NCBI GenBank assembly: GCA_009869945.1
Contig: WIXG01000266.1
Span: forward strand, 47,680-111,679
Origin: Mesaphorura yosii
Taxonomy: Eukaryota; Arthropoda; Collembola; Poduromorpha; Tullbergiidae
Reading direction: 5' to 3'
DNA length: 64,000 bases
Part shown: piece by piece, positions 1 through 11,044 of the stretch
How the letters are laid out: each line of letters starts with the position of its first letter
How positions within the stretch are numbered: the first letter of the stretch is position 1
Position numbers and translations under genes: made by a program
Notes under the pieces: generated by a model
The model's database searches: none
What the model was told of the DNA's origin: nothing
Seen by the model: the letters and a program-made list of their open reading frames with translations, nothing else

Positions 1-777
1 GAGCCTGCACTTGGCGGTTGTAGCGCTGGCCGTTACCGCCACCGCCGCCTGATCCGTTATCTGGTGGCAAGATGGGTCCACTAAGCGGGTTGTACTGCTT
101 GTCATTGGGGAAGTGAACGATCTGCACTGGTCCGACTGGTTCGTACTGCAAGTTGACTTCGGCGTCGGCGTCGATCGACGGCGTCTCCTCGGCCACGGCT
201 CCGTACGCTTGTTCTGGTTTCTTGAGCAGGACGTTGATGCGAGTGCTCGCGCCGCCCGGTCCCTTCTTAAACCCGGCCTTGATGAGCTCATCGACGCGGT
301 AGTTTGGAACTTCAATCTCGAGGGCCTGGCCGCCGCCCTTTGGTCCTGGGAGCCAGAGTACGTGCTCCGACTTAAGCGTGATCAGTTCTGGGCTGAGCGG
401 GCGGCAGATGAAGGAGAGCTTGCCTCCTGGACCTGGGCGTTTCTCGCACTTGACGTTCAGGTTGTTTCCGCCACCACCTCCGCTCTGGTAGTTGCCAGCG
501 TTCTGGTTGGCGTCAGCGTACGCTTCGTTGTTGTAGGCGGGCTGGGCGCCTGGCTCGTTACCACAGCATCCAGGCTGCTGCTGTGTCGGGGCTGGGCCGT
601 ACGCAGCTTGCGTCGTGGGGGCGTTGTAGTTGTACTGGGGACGCGCGGAGGTCAGCAGGATGGATCCCTGCAGGAGGAAAAGTACCTGCGGGAGAGAGGA
701 AGGTTAAAATCGGTCATTCCTCAAAATAACGGCGAACTTTCACCGAAATGAGTTGTACTTACCGCAAGTCGGTGCAT
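1..777 (-). CDS. Secreted Gly/Pro/Tyr-rich structural protein, 3'-truncated by window edge
   Basis: Two exons are visible: 777-763 (five codons) and 685-1, joined across a 77-nt GT-AG intron (762-686). The product starts with a clear signal peptide (MHRLAVLFLLQGSILLTSA) followed by RPQYNYNAP, so it should be secreted. About 233 residues are seen and the end lies outside the window. The mature part has a Gln/Pro/Tyr/Asn-rich N-terminus with a CC pair, a GGGGGNN linker, a better-folded-looking core of about 90 residues (from VKCEKRPGPGG to VLLKKPEQ), then an acidic, Pro/Gly-rich tail. There is no R&R chitin-binding consensus. The VLLKKPE stretch recalls one block of Tweedle-type cuticle proteins, but that match is too short to assign a family. 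An extracellular matrix or cuticle role is inference from composition and secretion. Confidence 0.7.
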
Positions 778-932
778 CGTGAGCTGGAAATCTTAACACT
801 GCGTGCGGTTCGATCAAAAGATCAAGAAGAATTCTAAGGCTTAGAATATGCTGATCTTCAATCAGAACGAGGAGAGCTGATTTCTGACTAGTGCGTGGCG
901 AAATGATGAATGGGCGACAGATGTGCCGTTCC

Positions 933-940
933 TATTTATA
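933..940 (-). promoter_or_regulatory. TATA box of the secreted structural-protein gene
   Basis: On the minus strand the sequence reads TATAAATA about 155 nt upstream of the ATG at 777. With a start site about 30 nt downstream (near 905-912), the 5' UTR would be about 130 nt. A strong TATA box suits an abundant, tissue-specific structural product. No transcript data are available. Confidence 0.55.
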
Positions 941-3383
941 CGAAGACGAATCTGCGTCTGGGTTCAAATCTGCTTCACGTGTACCCGTCTCCTCTTCTTC
1001 GTACCCGAACGAGCGATGAAGACGATGATGCCATGCCATGCCGTGCTTCGCCTCGCCGTCTTCGTGCGTGTTACTTAATCTGTGTTCAATGATGATGAGA
1101 TGTGAAATTATATAATTGTTGTGATGTTATTCGCGCATTGTTGCCGTGTCTTACTTTTCTTTTCCTCTGCTATAATTAGACTCCTCGTAAATACAAATAA
1201 TAATTCATAATGCATGTTTCACTTTCTGCAAATCCTCTTCTCCGCATGCACCTGTGCTGCGCATCTCTTCGTCCGTGCCGTGTTTATCTTCTGCGTTCAT
1301 GCTTACATCTACATCTTATCTTGGTCTTCTTGCATCTTGCTGCACTTTGATGTGACAACAATAGCCGTCGCCCATCGCCATCCCCGAAGATGTGTACCTA
1401 AACTCAATTATCATAAGAACTAATTTTATTGGCACATTAACCTCGACCAAATTTCGGCAGACGGGCTGCGCTGAGTTGAGCTTGAGCACAAATTAACACC
1501 AAATCAGGTGAATTTGTTAGTCAACTTTTGTGATTGCGGAGACGCAGCAGTCACAACAGTAGAAAAGATGCTCGGTGATTGGCTGCCAGAATATTTAATG
1601 TCTTCATCTTCAACACTGCCGTTCGACTGATGAAATGGAGATTCTGGCCCAATTTTTCGGCAAACTCCACTGCTATTCATTTCAAGCCTTGTTTCTTCAT
1701 TTCATTGCGTGATTCGGGTGGGCGAAATTGTCAATTTGCCTGTTTTTCCTGAATTTCACAATCTGTATCTTCGCATGTCACTCGTGTCGCAACTTCCGGA
1801 ATGCAGTTTTAGATTTCTCCATTAAACTCTCGAGTCGCTGTCGCGTTGCACATGCAAATTCGTCAATTCGCGAATTGATGATGACAAATGTAAAAGCCTC
1901 TGCGGTGCGTCGTACGAATTTGTGTTTGCGAGTTTCATCATCTCGCGTGTTGAACGGTGAATCCTGCATTGCAAAAAACGAAATTGGACATTAAAAATTG
2001 CCGTGCTTGAGTCGTTGAGTGCATACTTCATCTTCACCACTTCAGAAGATCCATTCATCTTGATTCTCAAGATGATTGAGAGTTGCGGGGAAATTAACTG
2101 ACTGACTACTCTTTCACATCACATCTTGTCTTCTCCGTCATCTTCGTCTTCGTAACCCCATTTTGAATGCAGACGAGGAGGCCTGACACCAGTTTCCACG
2201 AATCAGGCCTCGACCGACTGCAGCTCGGTCTCAGAGTTATTCAAGATGGGTCGACGTCGACGCGGCGCGCGGCCAAGCAAAAGCAAAAGATCAGATGCAT
2301 GATTTAATAATTTCATTCAATGAATCGATGATTTCAATTCACAGCTTTCCATTTCTTTCAGCTAATTACCATTATTTATGAGCCCTGCTGCTCGCTGCTG
2401 CTTGCGTAACTGCTTACGCCTTTGTTTTGGTGTGCACCTGTAATTAAAAGATGAAGATAATAGCATCAGCCAGTGCAGTGCCAGGTACCGTTCGTATGTG
2501 TTAATTGACGAAGGGAAGATTAAACGACGACGACGGCTCGCAAATTGACGAATGGGCGCTGCGCTGCGTGCTTGCATTGTTTATTGACAGCAGTCGCAGT
2601 CAGCAGTCGTCTCGTCGTATTCAGTCGTAGTCGTAATAATGATTAGCGGTGAATTGATGAAATATGAAAGATTTGAATAATTAGCACCTGCTGAGCCCTC
2701 AGCACTGAGAATGGCGATTTGATGTGTCGCGAATGGTAAAACACTGAAATACTGCGCTGAAATGAATGTTTCGTAATTCTGTGCAGTGACTGCTTGAACG
2801 AAATCATCAAACCGTGGTTAAATCGAAATGAGTTGTCTAAATTGCGGTTAAAATGCGAAGTAACATGGGCTTTGGACAAAAATGTCCAAATGAATGCAAC
2901 TGCAGTAATTTGGTAGAACCAAAATAAAGGCAACGGCGGAAGTGAAGCATCTCTGCAGAAATTCAAAGCACAGCAACTCAGCAACACAATGCTCAATGCA
3001 ATGCAATGATTCTTGCCTTTTTTGCTACACGTTGCAGGACATTGACGTTTTGGTTGAGTCTTCGAGCTTCCGTCGTTTCCGGCTTTCGATTTCATTTCCA
3101 GGCGTCACGCTGTCTCGTGTTGACTCGTCAGTTGAACTCAGGTACATGTTTGCCCCTGAATTTAACTTCACATCTATTTTTACTTTTGCCGTCGCCGGTC
3201 GCCACTTCACTGCATCATCGATATAATCAGGTTTCCAACGATTTTATCTGATTTCGAATTTTATTTTTTGTTTTTATCAGTGAATAGTGACTTTATCAGC
3301 CCTTCGTACTAATCACCAATCCACACCCGCCGGCTGATCAGTTCCAACTCTGAATAATCATCAATCACGATCGACGATCAGCG
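941..3383. other. Intergenic region, no gene recognised
   Basis: About 2.4 kb between two divergent genes. Small open frames occur on both strands but show no domain, no plausible splice partners and no codon bias. The right part must contain the ZF-A promoter, but no TATA box is obvious. No RNA gene or repeat was recognised. Confidence 0.5.
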
Positions 3384-4913
3384 ATGGCTGAATACGGAGA
3401 GGATGACTGGAGTGTCGAAGATTTTGAAGATCCTGCAACTGAATACTTTATCGGACTTTATGCAGATGGAGATTATCGTGAAGGTACTAGATAGACGCGT
3501 TAAATGTTAAAGTTGGAATAATGTATAATTACTGAATCATTTATTGATAGACGTGAATATGGGCATTTACGAGCTCCCAGGTTTCGGCGTCGGTTTGGAT
3601 ATGGATGAAAAACCACTGACACAAACTCCCGTACTTTCGAGCGTGAACCCTGGCCCTGGACCTAGTAACCTCTGCATGATACTTCCGAGTGTGAGCCCTA
3701 TGAGCCCTCGCCCTGGACCTAGCAGGCTCACGAATCTTTCACATCCACGTTCTCCATCGCCGTCTTCGCCCGGGTTACTAGCGATTAAGCTCGGAACTTT
3801 TACTACTCCTCAATCGGATGATTTTATGTCTATTGGCTCAACGATTTTCTGGAACGGACGGGAATTTGATGGAATGAAGGTCGTAGAAGGTCTGGCCAGA
3901 CGAGATCCAAGCACATACAAGAAGCTTATGGAAGAGCATGGAATTGCTGCATCTGAAGACATGCCAGTAGCGTGGCCGCCTGAACCACAATCGGATGCCG
4001 CACCAACACCAGTTGCACCAGCAATCGAGCCTGCTCCTAACCCCGAACCAGAAGACCAGAGATCAGTTTTGACCTCTACATCAACATTGATTCCTTCTGA
4101 GCCTGGCCAGCCTGCTGAATTCAACCAAGACAATGTGACACCAGTAAAATCAGAGACCCCTGAACCTGAGACAGTAAAGCCAGAATCAGAACAGGCTAAT
4201 CCAGGCGATCCAGGTCAAAGTCAGTCCAGTCAGTCCAACTCGAAAGAACTACCCGAACCGGGAACCGTGCTATTCATGAAACTGTCGGATGGCCGTACGT
4301 GCAGATGCGTGGTGGTACTAGACTCCAGCAGCGGGGAGAAAAAACTCCTGATGGGAAAGTTACTATCCTCCGATGTTGGCCATATGATCAAGAGTGGTTG
4401 CAATGTGACACCGTTGACTTTGAGTAAGTATTTGCTAAGCTACTGTTTTGACTTCTTGAACAGTTTTAATTATTATTAAATTGTGACTGTGCAGGACCAT
4501 TGGCTACTCCAGCTGGAGGGACTGGAGTCGGAGTCCCGGCTCAGGCCCACACTGTCTTGAATAACGATACAAATGCAATCCCAACGCCAGCTTCCGCGGC
4601 ATCCACTCCTAAGCCGCCACAGTCACAGATTCCACCTGCCGTCGCGGGTCCTGCAACAACAGCTGCAGCTGGAGGAACTGGTAATGGCGGTCTGTTTCAC
4701 TGCTGCCAATGTGGGACTGTGCTCCGGAACGCGACGTACTTGGAACAACATCAACGGAATTTTCACGAACGCGCAGCAGCAGCAGCAGGTCGTCGTCGAC
4801 GTGGAGTACGCGGACACGGAGGAGCCCTAGCGGCGGACAATAGCAATGGCCGCGGTGGCGGCGGCCCGATCATGAGCCTTCGGAGCAAAGGCCGGGGACG
4901 TGGACACCACTGA
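3384..4913 (+). CDS. ZF-A: acidic, Pro-rich protein with a single C2H2 finger and RG-rich tail
   Basis: Three exons (3384-3483, 3551-4423, 4495-4913) give an uninterrupted 463-residue protein with introns of 67 and 71 nt. The N-terminus is strongly acidic (MAEYGEDDWSVEDFEDP). The middle is Pro/Ser/Glu-rich and probably disordered. A possible small folded stretch lies near residues 275-325 (GTVLFMKLSDGRTCRCVVVL). One C2H2 finger sits at about residues 393-415 (FHCCQCGTVL ... HQRNFH; C-X2-C-X12-H-X4-H), and the tail is Arg/Gly-rich, ending RGRGHH. The finger is of the same class I type as several in ZF-B and ZF-C, and the gene is the first of five same-strand zinc-finger genes. It lacks the four-finger module that links the other four. 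Nuclear nucleic-acid binding is an inference. The start is the first ATG before the acidic segment. Confidence 0.8.
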
Positions 4914-5753
4914 ACTACTGCTACAGCTACCTGCAAACCACAAAAACAAAGTTAATCTAAACTCCTTTCAAAAAACTCTCATCATAACGGCGGCGGAGGT
5001 GAGGACGACGTGTACGCGTACGAGTACGCGTGCTCTGCTTCAGGCTCAATCGCTCAATTCCAATATGTTTGTTCGCTCAAGGATGTATGCAAAAAAACAA
5101 GTTTGTGTTCGTGTTCGAGTGCTGGCTGCTCATCGCATCGTCGCGTCGCACGTTCGTTCACAGTTCGCACGACCTTCCAGCAACTCTCAGCAGCTCACCA
5201 CTCGACGACTCGGCAGACCAGCCAGGCAGCCAGCCAAGCCACCGTACCAGCACAACCACGAGCACACTCACTCTGCTTTATAACAATAAATTAGTTGTTA
5301 GCGTAGTAGTTAGCAGTTCAGGCATGCAGCAGTGCCTGTGCCTCTGCGCGATTGTGACACAACTTCCTTTAATTAAGCTAAATACTTATACTATTACTTT
5401 ACTTTGCTATTGCTATTACGTGTCCTGTGTTTTGCAGTTTTGCTATGCTTCTATTTCACAAGAAATAAATTTTTTTAAAAGGCGTTCGTTAACGGTGTCC
5501 AGGAATCCGGGTTTCATTCTTTGCCGATCCCGACTGCTCCAGCAGCGAGTTGAGTCAGCCTGCGTTTTTTTCAGCTCGGTCGTCGGTGGGCCCGACTCGA
5601 AAGCCGAAAGTGTGTCAGTGCGCCGCGACCAGTAAATTCCTATTCGGCGTAAAATAAATGTTGCTCAGGACAGTTTGTTAATGTCCAATCCAGTTTGTGA
5701 TTAGTGATAACTTGTAAAGATAAAGACTGACTGAAGAGTGCTGCATTGTTTCA
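4914..5753. other. ZF-A 3' UTR and ZF-B upstream region
   Basis: AATAAA at 5285-5290 is a likely poly(A) signal for ZF-A, and a second one lies near 5462. The rest, rich in short open frames without features, should hold the ZF-B promoter and 5' UTR. No other gene was recognised. Confidence 0.45.
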
Positions 5754-8700
5754 ATGGCTTCAGCCGCCGGCACGGACGGGAGCAGCGGCGGCGGTACGGA
5801 GTCCAACGGCGGAAGTGGCAATCTGTTCCAACTCACCGAACCTCAGCACCAGCCTGAAGAGCAGCTGAATTCCGGTCTCAGCAACAGCAATAGCAACTGG
5901 TCCCGAACGTACAACACCACGCAATCGAACATGGAGTTCGCACCCGGTCAGGACCAAGGGCCCACAGGTATGGGTCCTTCAGGGCCAGGCCTTGAAATGG
6001 TGGGGAACGCTGATGGCGGCTCAGGTTCCGGATTCCACGGGCAAGGCGGCCACGCCGCGTGGAACCACAATCACATCAATGCTCACACTCCACTGCAATC
6101 CTCGCCTTACATCAGCGCCGCCGGCGGGCCGAACTTCATGCAATCATCGTACGGGCACGGCCTGGATCACGGTGGAAATGGTGCTGGAGCTGGAGGAATG
6201 ACTCCAGGTAAGGAATGGCATGAATGGCTGGTGCTGATGCTTTCATTGATTCTTAAGGCAGTTTGTAATATTTATTGTTAATTATTCGTAGATCACTCAG
6301 CCTACTACGAGTATGCCCCGCCGCCACCGCTGCCCACGACTGCACTGCCCATGCCCATGCCCTCGCCTTATGGGTACTCCTCAGTCACATCCGCCGCCCC
6401 TTCCGGCCTGCCACACGGTCACAGCCCGGCCTACCTTCCCGCCCACGGGCACCAGCTGCAGCACGAGTACGAGTACCCGTTCTACACCAGACCACCACCA
6501 CACATGTCGGTGGCACCACACCTGCACCCGGCGCACCCGGCGGGACAGCAATCCACCGCTCACCAGCACCAGCATCTGATGCCTTTCACGTACAACCCAG
6601 GCCCAGTAGGTGTGGGCCCGGTCAATTCTGCCGTCCCCGTCCACGCACCGTCACCAGCGCATGTGTACCGCCGTCAGAGTCATGAGCTGACCCCATTCCT
6701 GGACAACACAGGATGGAATCCAAGCTCCTGGAACCAGGGCGATGGGCGGGAGACGAGCATTACAGCGCTGGATTTGAGGCTGCACCGTGAGGGGCTTGCC
6801 CTGGGTCACGCTCTTGAGGATTGGCCGCTGGCTCTGGTGCCCCCACGCCAAGACAGGCAGACCCAGACTGGGTCACCGTCCGGCACAACGCCACAGCCGT
6901 CACCACGAGCTAAACTGGAGCTTGCACCGGCTGCGCACAAGTTTGAGTACCAGGATCCAGCTTTACTGGTGCACCAGCAAAGCAAAGGTACACCAGCACC
7001 ACCACCGGAGCTTCCTGCATCATCGCAGGCTCAATCACAGTCAGCAACTGCAGCAACCGCATTTGAACCTACCAACGCCAACACCAGCGTGACCATGCCT
7101 CAGGCGTCACTGCCAGTGCTTGTGACAGCTGTGCCATCTGCTTGGATTCCTCGTACACCTGGAGTCATTGTTTCTCGGCCCTCAGGTGAACCATTGCGTG
7201 AAGGAGTCAAACGAAGGTAAATTACTTTAACTACTTAAGCGTCATAAGGTCGACGGTCGGACCTTGAATCTGAAAATTTTTATTGTAGGAAATCAGCCAC
7301 TGCCGCAGAAGGAGCTGCTCTTGCTGTCAATGGTGTAATTTTTCAAGCTGGGCCAGCGACGGAGGCAACGGCACACGCTTCTGGAGCCCGTTCGGCGTCC
7401 GTACCCGGACCAGCATCGATCCCCGAGCCTGAGTCTGAACACGTACCAGGGCCAGCGCCGCATGGAGGAGATCCATTCGCCTGGAATTGTCAAGTGTGTG
7501 GGAAGAGCTGCACGTCCAGAAACGGACTTCAACGGCATATCAGGCATGCTCACTCGGCGAAGAAGACGACCACGACCACGAGCCCGCCTTTAACTCCGAC
7601 GATGCCAGAAGCAGAGGCGGCCGCAGCAGCAGCGGGTAAAGGAGAAATAAAAACAGAATCAGACGTGAAAGCACTCCAAGAGCCGGAGCCAAGAGCAACC
7701 GCTCCCTCTTTAACAGAGAAAATTGAACCGGACGGTGCCAGTGGAAAGAATCTGGCGACCTCTATAATGTCTGAAAATGGACCAAACGTCGATGAAGTGA
7801 AGGAACTCGGCTCCGAAGCCGAACCCACCGCTGGCTCGAACTACTCGCGCCTTACCAACTCCCGCCATCAGCCACGCATCGTACTTCAGAAAGTCATCGT
7901 CTCTCCATCCAAAACTTCGCCATCCGCGCCAACTTCAAATCCTGCCGAGTCACCTGACGAGCTTGAGCTTGACAAACGAAGTCGTGCCGCTCGTCATAAG
8001 AAGCGGAGCAGGAGCCTGACTCCATCGAATGTGTCCTCCGCCCTTTCGTTTTTGCAGTCAACTCCCACCAAGATGAAGAGTCCAAAGGGAACCGGCACGA
8101 TGACGGGCACACCGGTGGCAGCGGAAGTGGGAGAAAAGCAAAAGATGGTCAATGGAGCGGCGAACTCCAACTCGGGCCCGGCTCGTCGCTCGAGTCTTTC
8201 GAAGGTGCCTCAGACGTGCGGTTTGTGCGGTGCCTCGGCGTCCACGATGAGCAACCTGCGCCGTCACTACAGACAGCGCCACCCAAAGTGCAAGTTACCC
8301 AGCACGGCGGCGATTGACGGCGGCACCGGTGCGGGCGCGGGCACGTTTCTGAAGCCCGGTCCGCTCCTGCCAACCCAACCGGACTCGGACGAGTCGCCGT
8401 CATGGTGCAGCATCTGCGAGCAAGACGTGCCCGACCTCCGTCTGCACAAATTGCAAGAACACCAACTGCAACTGCAAATTCCTGCACCGGGATTCAGTCG
8501 AATGGGCGAGGAGCACGCACGGGCAGCCGTCGGCGCAGTTGCGTTCACGCTGCCCACGAATGGCAACAGCAACGGCGCACAAGAAGACAGTTTGGGGGAA
8601 ATGCCAGTGCTGGATGCTTGCCAGCCGTTTGTGCAACTGGAAGAGGATACCGAGTCAGAATTGTGCAAGGGACCCGTAGAGGGAATCGAAGTCTACCCGC

Positions 8701-10109
8701 CGCTGCTGAAGCGTGAAGTCATCGAATCACCGTCCCCGGCAATAAGCCCCAGCAGCAGCAGAAGCAGCAGCAGCCTGCGCGTGCGTGAGGTTCGAGTGCT
8801 GGTCCGTGACGTGGGGTCGAACCTGACTCCGTGCCCCATCTGCACGGTGGAGTACCCGCTCTCCGCCGTCAACGCGCACAAGTACACACACGAGCTACAG
8901 TGCCACATTTGCCTGCGGGACGACGTCCCCGTGGCGGAGATGGCTGAGCACGGCGTCACTCACGTCGCTACCCTGGAGTGCGAGGTGTGCGGGTACCTCG
9001 CTTCCCGCAAGCAGCGAATGTGGGAACACTTCAACAGGCACGCCAAGGTCAAGCCCGTCATCTGCATGGTGTGCGGCGAAGGCTTCTACTCGAAGGACAA
9101 CATGCGGGGACACCACAAAGCCAAGCATGAGGGCCGGAGGGATTTGTATCCCTGCAGGCGGTGCGGCATGCGATTCTCTCTCAGGAGCCAGCGGTACAGG
9201 CATGAAATGTCAGGGCATAAGAAAGGGAAGGGAAAAGTCGCGAAGGGCACAGTGCAAGTGCAACGTGGAGCAGCGGCAGCGATGAACCACACGGGCAAGC
9301 CCACCATTGCCAAGTCTGCATCCGCGTCGCCGACGAAGACGAAGCGATCTGGATCCGCACCTGCGCCTAAGCTTGACGATGTAAATAACAATAGCAATAA
9401 GAGGACGGCAGCAGGAGGCTCCCGCTCGTCCTCCGCCCCGTCGACGGCGACCGCGTCCTCTGCAGTTCCAAACGACAAGACGTGCCAGCTCTGCCATAAG
9501 GAACTCTCCTCCAATCGCTCGATGCTCCGTCATTTGCTTTTGATTCATGGCGTGACTCTTGCACAAAAGCCCAAGCCTCAGCTGCAGACAGCCACAGCAG
9601 CAGAAGACGCTGACTCTGATGCTGATGCTGACCATGAAGAAGGACAACCTCCCGCTGTGAACGCTGTTGCTGCAGTTAAGAAAATGTCCAACTCGAGATC
9701 GCACAGGTCCAGACCGAAGGTTCAAGCGTTTGCGTACGCGCGCCGTCGCAGCGTGAGCCATTCGCCGACCAACTGCAACATCTGCGGGCGCGTGCTGAGT
9801 TCCGCGAGCGCCGTCCGGCGCCACCAGGCTCTCGTCCACAACAAGGCGATCGGAAAGTACCCCGAGTACTTTGCGAGCCAGCGCAAGGCGTGTGACATCT
9901 GCGCACAGGTGCTCTCGTCGGCCCGTTCCCTCCAGCGGCACCTCGTCCTTATCCACAACAAACGGGTGGGGAACTACACGAAAATCCTGATGGACAACCG
10001 CAAGTCTTGGCACAGGCACAAGAAGCGGGCGGCGGCTGCGAAGCGCAAGCGCCCAACCTCAACAAAGGCAAAGGCGGCACCACGCCCGGTGGAACCTCAG
10101 GAGGATTGA
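5754..10109 (+). CDS. ZF-B: large multi-C2H2 zinc-finger protein with the shared four-finger module
   Basis: Exons 5754-6207, 6292-7216 and 7289-10109 join in frame to give 1399 residues. The first ~500 residues are low-complexity (Gly, Pro, His, Ser) and probably disordered. Finger 1 is near residue 525 (WNCQVCGKSC). Further fingers are QTCGLCGAS ... HYRQRH and a short SWCSICEQDVP type. The shared module (about residues 973-1090; nt 8827-9142) consists of CPICTVEYP, CHICLRDDVP, CEVCGYLAS and CMVCGEGFY fingers with very short linkers; it is followed by one more finger (CRRCGMRF). Three class I fingers close the protein (CQLCHKELSS, CNICGRVLSS, CDICAQVLSS), two of them followed by HNK-x2-G-x-Y tails like those in ZF-C. 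Basic stretches and the fingers suggest a nuclear DNA- or RNA-binding regulator. I do not recognise a named orthologue. ZF-C follows on the same strand. Confidence 0.88.
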
Positions 10110-11044
10110 GGATCGAAGGTCCCGACCCCAAAAGTAGGGAAATTCCGGCAGGAATTGCATGCATATTTTTGTATTTATTTTCCTAAACGTTTAGTTACAG
10201 ATTACTTTACCAGGTTTCTTTGTTTTGTTATATTAGAGTTAATCACTTACTCTATTCTACTCTACTGTACTTTAGACCATATCATCATTGACACTGATTA
10301 AAAAGTCATAAAAGTTACCGCAAAGTGGAGATTGGTTTTTGCCCCGCGCCGCAATTAAAACCTGTCTGCTGTTGAGTTTGAGTACACAAAGGTATGGCAC
10401 GACTTTAGCACGCCAACTTGTTGATTCGGTATCGTTCGGCACGGAATCGCATGGGCCAAGGCCAGGCCAGGGGCAAGCATTAAAAGCATTAAAAACAACA
10501 CATCACGCACTCAGAGTCCACGTCCACGCCGCCTGCTTGCAATCGATCAATCAGTCTCCCCTTCAAGTTTTGCTGCTGGAGTTTGCTGAAGGTGTGGAGC
10601 TGCTGGCTGGCTGGAGGCCGAAGTTTCTGCTGAGTTCTTGTTTACGTGTACGCACTTTGTATTCGCAACGCAGCATGCATGCAGCAATGCTCACGCACTC
10701 TTGCAGAAGCAGCAGCAGCATCCAGCAAGAACAACCCGGAAGAGCATAAAAATATTGAACGCTTCGCTATTTTTTATGGAAAGTCGCGTTCTTGTGATAC
10801 TTAATTAATTGTGACAAAATTCGTCGAATTACGACTATTCCAGGCGTCAGACGTGGACTCAGCATGAATTCTTCTTCGACAACGTGGAGAAACTTACTTT
10901 GCATGTGCTTTTTCTAAGTCAATTAGACCAATAACGTTCGCGAAATGTACTGTTAAGACAAACACGTATGGTTGTGGTTAATTACATTGATTAGCGATGG
11001 AATAGTGTCACAGAAGTGTTCAGGTTAGTGGTAATGGTCACATC
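10110..11044. other. ZF-B 3' UTR and ZF-C upstream region
   Basis: No exact AATAAA was found soon after the ZF-B stop; ATTAAAA-like sequences occur near 10297 and 10354. No RNA gene, repeat or additional coding exon could be supported. Confidence 0.4.

Noticed and set aside
958-975. Possible tRNA B-box (GGGTTCAAATCT)
   Set aside because: No A-box at the right distance and no acceptor stem.
2643-3095. 150-codon minus-strand frame in the left intergenic region
   Set aside because: No recognisable domain, no splice partners and random-looking composition.
5030-5635. 201-codon plus-strand frame between ZF-A and ZF-B
   Set aside because: Low-complexity, contains ZF-A poly(A) signals, and has no start context or homology.
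9210-10019. 269-codon open frame on the minus strand inside ZF-B
   Set aside because: It is antisense to zinc-finger codons, with no domain. Long antisense frames are expected opposite G/C-ending codons.
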